DNA from: Planctomycetaceae bacterium
GTDB lineage: Bacteria > Planctomycetota > Planctomycetia > Pirellulales > UBA1268
Reading direction: 5' to 3'
Assembly: GCA_947464585.1 (NCBI GenBank)
Contig: CANHYS010000047.1
Span: 1-9,257 of the forward strand
DNA: 9,257 nt
Part shown: piece after piece, positions 1 through 9,000 of the stretch
Layout of the letters: each line of letters opens with the position of its first letter
Numbering within the stretch: the first letter of the stretch is position 1
Position numbers and translations under genes: made by a program
Notes under the pieces: model-generated
The model's database searches: none
Seen by the model: only the letters and a program-made list of their open reading frames with translations
Told to the model about the DNA's origin: nothing

Positions 1-3000
1 CGAGGATGAAGCTGGTCGTTCCCGCCGGACCGGCGTTGCCTGCGACGTCGGTTGCGATGGCCGAGACGCTGATGGTGCCGTTGCCGAGGGTGGTGAGATC
101 ACCGGCGGCGAGCACGACGGCCTGGGCGGCACCGGTACCGGTGACGGTCTTCGTGACGGAGTTGGCACCGCGTGTGAAGGTGACGGCGATGGAGGCGCCA
201 GATTCACCGGAAACAGTGACGACTCCGGAGGGCTGTGTGGCTTCGGCGGCGGTGGCGCCGGCAGCGACGCCGGTGCCGAGTGCGAGCGAGGGAGCCAGCG
301 GCGCGACGGTGTCGAGGATGAAGCTGGTCGTTCCCGCCGGACCGGCGTTGCCTGCGACATCGGTTGCGATGGCGGAGACGCCGATGGTGCCGTTGCCGAG
401 GGTGACGAGATCACCAGCGAGGAGCACGACGGCCTGAGCAGCGCCGGTTCCCGTGACGGTCTTGGTGACGGAGTTGGCACCGCGAGTGAAGGTGACGGCG
501 ATGGAGGCGTTAGATTCACCGGAGACCGTGACGACTCCCGTGAGTTGGGTTGCCTCGGCCGCGGTGGCACCATTCGCGACGCCGGTGCCGAGCGCGAGCG
601 CCGGCGCCAGGGGATCGACAGTGTCGAGGATGAAGCTGGTGGTTCCAGCCGGACCTGTGTTGCCGGCGACGTCGGTTGCTATGCCCGAGACGCTGATGGT
701 GCCGTTGCCGAGCGTGGTGAGGTCACCAGCGGCGAGCACGACGGCCTGAGCGGCACCGGTTCCCGTGACCGTCTTGGTGACGGAGTTGGCACCGCGTGAG
801 AAGGTGACGGCGATGGAGGCGCCAGATTCACCAGAGACGGTGACGACTCCGGTGAGCTGGGTGGCTTCGGCGGCCGTGGCGCCGGCGGCGACACCCGTGC
901 CGAGGGCGAGCGAGGGAGCCAGCGGAGCGACGGTGTCGAGCGTGAAGCTGGTGGTTCCCGCCGGACCGGCATTGCCTGCGACGTCGGTTACTACGCCCGA
1001 GACGCTGATGGTGCCGTCACCGAGGGTGGTGAGGTCACCAGCGGCGAGCACGACGGCCTGGGCGGCACCGGTCCCGGTGACGGTCTTCGTGACGGAGTTG
1101 GCACCGCGAGTAAAGGTGACGACGATGGAGGCGCCAGATTCACCGGAGACGGTAACGACGCCGGAGGGCTGTGTGGCCTCGGCCGCGGAGGCGCCGGTTG
1201 AGACGCCGGCGCCGAGCGCCAGAGTTGGTGCGACGGGTGACGTCTGATCCACAACCCACTGGATCGGGTTTGACACGGCACTGCTGGCGAAGCCGTTGAG
1301 CAGTTGGCGAACCGCGACCGCACCGGCGGCGTACGTGCCGGACGGCAGTGTGAAGGTGCCGCCAACGCCGGCCGTCCAGGTGCTGCCGCCGTTGATGCTC
1401 GACTCCCACGTGGCTCCCAGGAAAAGCCCGGCAACCGTGACGGAGGGGCTGTTGGTGATGCCGTCTGAGCTGCTGCTGCCAGTATCCGTTGCCAGTGCCA
1501 GCGTGGGCGGCGGCAGCGGCATTGCCGGCGCTGACTCCGCCGAATAGTCACCGTTGCCGACACCGTTGACGGCCCGCACGCGGAACACATATGCGGTCCC
1601 ATTGCTGAGCCCCGTCACCGTGGTCGACGTGGCAAGGCCCGCGTCGATCGAGGTCCACGAGACGCCGGCAAACGTCCTGTATTCGACTTCATACCGCACA
1701 AGCGGCGAGTTGTTGGCCAGGGATGCGTCCCAGGAAACGGCCACCGTCGCATCGCCAGCCGTGGCGACCACGTTCGCCGGCACACTGGGCACGTCGGCGA
1801 GCGAGATCGTGAACGACGTCGAGCCATCGACCTTGTTGGGCAGCAGCGTGTTGTTGGCCAGGTCGGTGAGCAGGCCGGCCGTGCCCGGCACGCTCGCCTG
1901 TGTCGTCGCTGTCAGCACGTACTCGCCCATCGGGAAGACGGCCGCCGACTCGAACACCACGCGGTTGTTGTTTTCGAAATACCGGAACAGATAGTCGGTG
2001 CCCTCGACGAGCACGACACCGTCGCGGGTGAGGGTAAACGCGGCCTTGCTCACGGTCGTCGTGTCGATGCCCACGCCGATGTCGTTGAGCTGGAGTTCGA
2101 ACTGCGTCACGCTGCGTGCCGCGGCCAGCTCAAGCCGAACCGCGTCGGAATTGAGCGTGTCCTGGTCGTCCGGGCCGTTGTCGAGCGGGTTGAGGAGCGC
2201 GAGCGAGGGCTGCGTGGTGTCGACCCGGTCGACGGCACCGCGATCTTTGAAGGCGTTGCTGCCGAGGCCGGGCAGGCTCGCCTGCGTGGGATCGTCGCTG
2301 CGGAGCTGACCGTAGCGGTCGCGGTCAGGAGCAATGATCGGCGACTGCGGGATGCCGATTGCCGAGGTGACGGCGACGTATCCCGACCGGTCGGCCAGCG
2401 TGTTGAGCGAACTGTCGATCGCCTGGGAGCCGGCGTTGAGATAGAAGTTGCCGGCAGGGGCGTTCACGAACGGATCAGCTCCGAGCGTGACCTGCTGGCT
2501 CTGCGAGCCGCCCGTGACCTGGGAGGCTGTGTTCCAGTAGGCCGAGGTGCCGATGACCGTGTTGGCGGCGCTGCTGGCGTCGACCGACACACCGGTGCCG
2601 AGGTTGGCGAACAGGTTATTGAGCAGCGTCGGCCCAGCGTTTTCGGTGACCGCCACGCCAACGCCAGCCGCCTTCGTGCCGCCATAGATCGTGTTGTTGA
2701 CGAGCCGACCGTAGGGCACGGCCGCCAGCGGAACGTTGCCCTTGTTCGCGTCGCCACTGAATAGGATGCCGGCGGTGCCGCTGGATGAGACGATGTTGTT
2801 GCTGACGACCACGCCTGGCACGAGGCGGGCGGTGTTGAGCACCGGCAGGCTCGCCGTCACGCCCTGGTTGGGGGCGTTGGTGCCGGCGTCGCGGGCACCG
2901 GCGTCGATGCTGATGCCATACGTGAGGGCATTGCTGACGGAGTTGCCCTCAATGAGAAACTGCCCTTGCTGCCTGGGCTGGTTTGCATCGCCGAGCGCCC

Positions 3001-6000
3001 CGTTGCTCGCGATCAGATCGGCGTTGGTGTCGACGGTCTGATAGACGACGTAGTCGGACTTGATCTTATTGATCTGCGCGGCGACCTCCGTGCCCCGCCG
3101 GATTTCGAGTTGATAGTTGCCCTGCAGGCTCTGGGAAGGCACCGTCTGCGATGCGGCCGGCGTGCCGGCGGAGAAGAAGTCGGTCTGGCCGGCGGCGGCG
3201 CCTGTAACCATCTCGCCCCGCTCCGCGAAGCCGACGATGAGGTCGTCAACGTAGAAGCCCTCAAAACCGTTGTTCAGCCCGCGGTTGCTCGCTTTTGTAC
3301 CGACGAAGTCGCCGGAGGTTCCCGCGACGCCGTTGATCTGGTGGATGAGATTGCCGTTCGCATCCCGCTGGGTCGAGTCCATTTCACCGGCGGTGCTGAA
3401 GTCGAACCGGAGGCGGAGGTCGGCCTCACCGGCATAGCCGCCAAGGTCGATCCGGGCCTGCCGCCACGAGCCACTGTTGAACAACTGCTGGACGTTCTGG
3501 TTGGAGTTGGTCGAAAGATTGGAAGAAACCGAGGTGAATGTCGGCAGTTCGGCGTCGCTCTTGTCCGTGGCGGATCGAGTCGTGTTGTTGGTGGCCACGA
3601 CGGTCCACGTCACGCCGCCGTCCTTCGAGATGAAGGCCCGGGCGCTGTCCACCATGCCACCGTCCTCGGTCCCGGTTGTATTGGCCTCAGTCTGCAGCCA
3701 GTAGTTGAAATAGAGCGTCGGCTTGTCGGTGTTCTGGTAGCCGGAGAGGCTGAAGGCATTCGTTGACAGACTGCCGTAGGCGCCGCCTGGAAGGTTGTAG
3801 CTGTTGGCGATCTCCGCGTTCGACGTCAGATCCTGCTGCCAGGCGCCATTCTGGACGCCGTACTGACCGTTTGCGGACTGGTAGTTCAGATAGGTATTGC
3901 TGCCGGCGGTGTACTGCTCGAGGCCGAAGTACATGCTCACGCCGCCCGCGGACTCAGCGTGCTCGCGGTCGTTGCCCCGCTCATCGGTGACCGTCTGCGT
4001 GGTCGAGCCGTCGCGGGTGTTGTCGGGAGCGATATTGACGCCGTGGCCGGCGTCGTTGCTCCGCCTGGACGTGGGGTGCCAGAGGTTGATGTCGAGCGGG
4101 GAGAAGGCGAGGCCCGTGGCGTTGCCGACAGTCGTGTCGATATGGGTAGCATCGGCGACGCCGTCGTTGTCGCTATCGAACACCTGCAGAAGGGTCGCGG
4201 TGGCGGGAGCACCAGCCGTGATCGAGAAGGCACGCAGTCTGCCATTGCTGTCGATTGCAAACAGCGAGTCTTTCAGCGCCCCGCCGTAGAGATTCTGCGG
4301 CCCGAGCGTCAGGCCGCCGAAGCGGACCGGGGTGCCGGTGGAGTCAGGGTCGCCGTTGACATCGACCCGCAACGGGTCGGCCACACCGGGATTGACGGAG
4401 GTATCGAGGTCGATGAGCGTGGCGACACCGGTGTTACGGTTGATCGAGAAGAAATAGCCGTTGGTATCGACACCATAGAGCACGCCGTTCAGGAACTGCA
4501 TGCCGGTGACGACGCCGAGCCGGTTGCCCGGGTCCTGGATGTTGCCCATGGCCCCCCAGGGCTGGTTGGTGACGGCGGCGGCAGAGCCATTCGCGGGGTC
4601 GGCACGGAAGAGCCGAGAGGCTCCGCCGGTGTTGACGGAGTAGTAGAGGTTGTTGTACGCGGCCTGGCCGGTCTGTTCCCACGCCATGGCATCGACATCG
4701 TTCGTGGTGAGCGAACTGGGTGAACCGGTGAAGTTGTAGGTCACGCTGGCGATGGTGACGTTGTTCAGCACGACCGGGCTCGACCAGACGACGGAGATCG
4801 TGCCCGCGCTGCCGTTGACGCTGCCGGAAAGCGGCGTCTGCAGCCCGACGGGCACGCCGCCAACGGGCGTGAACGTCGTGATGATGCCGCTTCCACCGGC
4901 CGAGAAGGTCCACGTTGCTGAGCCGAGCAACGCGTCGGTGTACTGGATCGTGCCAGACGTGACAGCCGTGATGCCGGTCCTGGCCAGCGTGAACGTGCTG
5001 GTCGATCCCGCCCCGCCGCCGCCCGGCTTGAGGTTGGTCTCCGTGTTGCTCGTGCTCGTCGGCGCGTCGGGGATCGAGTCGTTGCCGAACGTGCTCAGAT
5101 TACCGGTGCCGGAGTCCACCAGGCTGACCTGGCCGGCTGTGTTGGCAGTGTTGGTCAGATCGCGGTAGCTGTAGAGCCTGCCGTCCGACCGCATGGCGAG
5201 GTCGCTGAGGTTTGTGGTCCCGCCGTATGTCGCCTTGATCGTCGTCTCGACGCCGCCCCGCATCGCGTCGACGGTCTGTAGGCTGTCGCTCGTGGCCACG
5301 AAGAGCGTCACGTCACTGAGCGTGAAGGGCGTGACATGCGTCGCGAGGCTCAGCGAGCTGGCGATGTTGATGAGCGGCCCGGCGGTCGTGGGCGCGATGG
5401 AGGCGGACAACTCCTTGGTGCCGCTCGTGTAGCCCGTGAAGCCGATGTGGTCCTCGACGACGCGGCTCACCGAATTCAACGGCTCCATGCGCACGAGGGT
5501 GTTGGTTGCGGCACTCTTGAACGTGGCGTTGAGCTGCGATGGCAGTTGCTCGTTGCTCGACACGGCCACGTAATACCGCAGTTGCTTCGTCGGATCGGGC
5601 GGGGTGGCGGTGCCACCCGACTCGCCGCCGGCCGTGCCGGTCGGATTGCCGGTCGGGAGCTGCGCGGTGCCGATCATCGGATCGAGCTTGCCGAACGAGC
5701 CACGCGACAGGTCGTCCGCGTCGCTGCCCTGGCCGGCGCCCGGCTGGTCGGAGGCGACGTTCGAGTCGCGGCCGGCGAAGATCAGCTTGCCGGTCGAGTC
5801 GAACAGCCAGAGGCTCAGGTCGCCCCGGAAGCCGTCGCCATAGTCGAGGTCGATCATCGTGGCCCAGCTCTTCAGGCCGTTGCTCAGGCCGCCGATGACC
5901 TGGATCTGCTCGTAGTTGAGGGCGAACGTGTACCAGTCGACGTCGTTCTGGCCGCTGATGGTGCCGGCGATGCTGATCGTGTTGCGGTCGGTCTGCAGGA

Positions 6001-9000
6001 GGTTGCCCACGTACTGGGCCGTGCCGAACGCGTTATTGGCATCGGTCGCATTCTCGCCGTTCTCGCCGGCGAGCAGCGAGTTGTGCGGCAGGCCCTGCAC
6101 GTCGATGCCGATGGTGGGATAGCGAATGTCGGCATACCGCACGGTGGAGCCGGGCTTCTCGTCCTGCTGGCGGAGGCGGATCCGCAGTTCATAGGCACCG
6201 CTCGTCGCGCCGCTGGCGACTGTGGTCGGGTCGGCGAGATCGGCCTCGTATTGGGGCTTGGTGGTGGTCGCGTCGTAGCGAGGCTGGCTGCGAACGCGGA
6301 CGTAATACTGCGCCTGCGTGCCCGAGGGCTGGCCGGCCAGCGGCAGCACGACCCGCATGCCCGCATCCCGTGGGTTGGTCGTATAGAAATCGCCGCCCCT
6401 CCAGGCATCCTTCCGCATGGCGAGCGCGGCGCCTACCGTCGCGCCGGCAAGCGACGCGTCGGACTGGCTGTCGGCCGACCGTGCCAGCACGTTGCCGTTG
6501 GCGTCGAGCAGTTCCAGCATTGCGTCGAGCGACGTGCTCGTCTTGTCGAGTTCGATCCAGACCTCGCTGCCGGCGTAGCCCACGAAGCTGTAGACGTCGA
6601 CGTCGGAAGAGGCGTCAAGCGCGACGTGGCCGTGCACCTCGAAGCCGAGCCGGCGGTTGTCGTCGCCGCTCTTTTCCTGAGCCGACTCCCACGAATTGGT
6701 GCCGGTGGCGAAGTTCGGCGCCAGCACGCCGAGCGGCTGCGCCTCGGCAGGAGTGGCATTCCGGTCGATTCCACCGGTCTGTGCCTTCTCCGATTCCTGA
6801 ACGATTGCGACGTTGCGGTCGTTGGAGAGCGGGAGGAATTGCAGACTCCTCCAGTCGCCGGCCGACGGAGTCGACGCAGAGCCGTCGGAGTTGGTGTCTT
6901 TCGTGGGCAGGCCGAGCGGGTCAAGGCTGGCACCGATAGAGTCGTCTTTGAGCGACGTCAGGATCACGGGGTAGCCGGGCTGGCCGACCACCTGCACGGT
7001 GCCGCCGATCCGGTCTTTGATGTCGAGGCCGTAGCCAGCCGCGGTGAACCCGGCATTGGCGCCGGCGAGCTTCACCACCAGGCTCGCGTCGGGCGCGCTG
7101 ACGAGCCGGATGCCGGTGGCGGTGTGGAAGTTCTGGACGATGATCTCGCTCTGCAGGACGTAAACGATGTCGACGTCGTCCCAGACGCTCTCCACGGTGA
7201 TCTCCTCGCCGCGGACCTGCATACCGCCAAGGGCACCGCCGGCCGGCCGGCCGGCGGCGGCGTCGATCGTGTAGGAGATCGTGTTGTCGCGGACGAGCGG
7301 GCCGCGATTGTCGTCGTACCGCGAGTCGCGGTCGATTTCGCCCGTGCTGCGGCCCGGATCGGGCCGGGAGACATCGGTGAGCGAGTTGGCATTGATGCTG
7401 ATGATCGCGCCCAGGTTGTCGCGGAAGTCGTTGCCCAGAATCACGGGCTGGGCGCCGCGGGCGAAGATCGTGGCAGCGACGTTGGTACCGCGGCCGTCGC
7501 GGTTGGAACTCGACGTGCCAGCCGCGTTGTTTTCGATCCGGCTGTGGGCCACGCGCAGGTCGCCCTGGTGCACTTCGATCACGTTGAACTGGTCGAAGCC
7601 ACCCTCGATGGGCGTCTGGCCGCCGCCGTAGCCGAGGTAGGCATTGTCGATGCTGGCCTTCGCACCGGCGTTCAAGACGATGCCACCCCAGTCGCCAGCG
7701 GCCCGCGCGTCGGGGAGGTTGGCATGGGTGAGGAACGTGCCACCGGCTCCGTAGCGGTTGTCGCCCAGGCTCGTGAAGATGACAGGCTTGCCGGCGGTGC
7801 CCTCGGCAATCAGCTGCGCGGTGCCCCGCTCCAGCTCGATCCGCGCGCCCTGCAGTTTCACGATCACGCCCGGATCGATGGTCAGACTACCGCTCTGGCG
7901 GGCGAAGCCGACGCCATTGGGATCGAAGAACGACAGGGCCACGCCCACTGCCGTGGCGGCGGGCTGGGCGGAGAGCGTGATCGACGTGGGGCTGTCGATG
8001 CTCGCGATCGTCGTGCCGACGGCGATGCCGCTGCCCGAGACCGGCATGCCGACCCGCAGGTCGGAGGTCCTGACCAGATTGGTCACCAGGGCGGAGGTCG
8101 CGCTGGTGGAGCCGGTGCGGTCCAGCCGGTCGATGTAGCCGCCGACGCCGCCGTCGATTACCAGGCTTTCCTGGAGCACGTAGACGATGTCGGTGCTCTT
8201 GAATCGGGCCGTGACGTTGAGCTTGTCCACCACGCTGCCGAGATTCGTCTGAATGTTGACGAACAGGCCGTTGATCGAGTTGTTGAGCAGACGGTTGCCG
8301 TGGATTTCGGGTCCGACGCGGCCGTCGCTCTCCTCGAAGCTGTTGGGGTCGGCGGCGATGGCGGCCCCGGCGCTCTGCGTGATCGTGTTGAAGGCGAGGG
8401 TCGGACGTGTGGTTTCCAGCTGGATCGGTGCGAACGACTCGAGCTGGGAATCGACCAGCACCTGCCCGCCGCCGTAGGTGATCGTCGCCTGGCTGACGCT
8501 GTTGAGAAACACCTTCTTCGTGGCGGAATCGGAGTCGGCCCGCATGACGAGGCCGCCCCACTGGCCGCCGGCCGCGACGGGGCCGACGCCGTCGGAATTT
8601 CCGCCGATGGTGTCGTCGTGGTACGAGGTGAACTGCACGTTGTTGGTGGGGGTGCCGAGCACCTGAAGGACCGCCGAGGCCCGCGACGAGATCGAGCCGG
8701 ACGAGGTGCCGACATCGAGGATGGCGGCGCGGAATTTCAGGATCGCGCCCTCGTCGATCATCACCGTCACACCCTTCGGCACGTTGAACGTCTTGCCGTC
8801 GGCCAGCGACGCGCCTTGCAGGGTCGTGCCGACGAGGTAGGGGAGGTTCGAGGTGTTGCCGACGATGCGAATGATCGTCTTGGCACCGATGTTGGTGATC
8901 GCGGACTGGATCGTGTTGTAGGGCGTGGAAAGCGAGCCGTTGCCGCCGGCCGCGGCGGCCTTGTCGACGTAGACGGTGTTGGCTGCCGAGGCCGTGTTGA

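Larger units (their letters stand above)
6749..7924 (-). other. Parallel beta-helix block 2
   Basis: Window residues 445-836. There are two recognisable sub-blocks. The first has 'SLTIDPGVIVKLQGARIEL', 'PVIFTSLGDNRYGAGG', 'GDWGGIVLNAG' and 'FNVIEVHQGDLRVAHSRI', followed by N-rich rungs ('AQPVILGNDFRDNLGAI'). The second has 'DIVYVLQSEIIVQNF', 'SLVVKLAGANAGFTAAGYG', 'YPVILTSLKDDSIGAS' and 'GDWRSLQFLPLSNDRN'. The recurrence of TSL-x-D, GDW and DIVYVLQ phrases at similar spacing shows internal duplication. The fold call comes from the repeated short beta/turn pattern. I see no active-site signature. Confidence 0.75.

Noticed and set aside
6..1247. Three consecutive plus-strand open frames (6..437, 453..749, 765..1247) with near-identical repeated proteins starting like MKLVVPAGP
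   Set aside because: They are the exact antisense of the 312-bp Ig-like repeats, so their repetition only mirrors the minus-strand array. They have no recognisable domain, and the minus frame is continuous through them.
2..1249. CRISPR or other non-coding repeat array
   Set aside because: The 312-bp repeats are contiguous, have no spacers, keep codon phase and translate to a conserved Ig-like domain.
991..1602. Minus-strand frame of 203 aa with Pro/Ser/Arg-rich sequence
   Set aside because: It is out of frame with the continuous coding frame that gives FN3, Ig-like and repeat sequence here.
2966..4723. Long plus-strand frames (2966..3766, 266 aa; 3959..4723, 254 aa)
   Set aside because: They lie antisense to the jelly-roll-like and propeller-like regions of the giant gene. 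In GC-rich sequence with few stops, such frames are expected by chance. Their translations are Gly/Val/Arg-rich and resemble no family.
5539..6939. Arg-rich plus-strand frames (5539..5898 and 6370..6939)
   Set aside because: They are strongly Arg/Ser/Pro-biased antisense shadows of the PPC-like domains, with no domain resemblance.
7887..8715. Minus-strand frames 8158..8715 (185 aa) and 7887..8561 (224 aa)
   Set aside because: They are on the coding strand but out of frame with the giant ORF. Their Arg/Pro/Ser-rich or Arg/His/Gln-rich translations are typical of shifted GC-rich reading.
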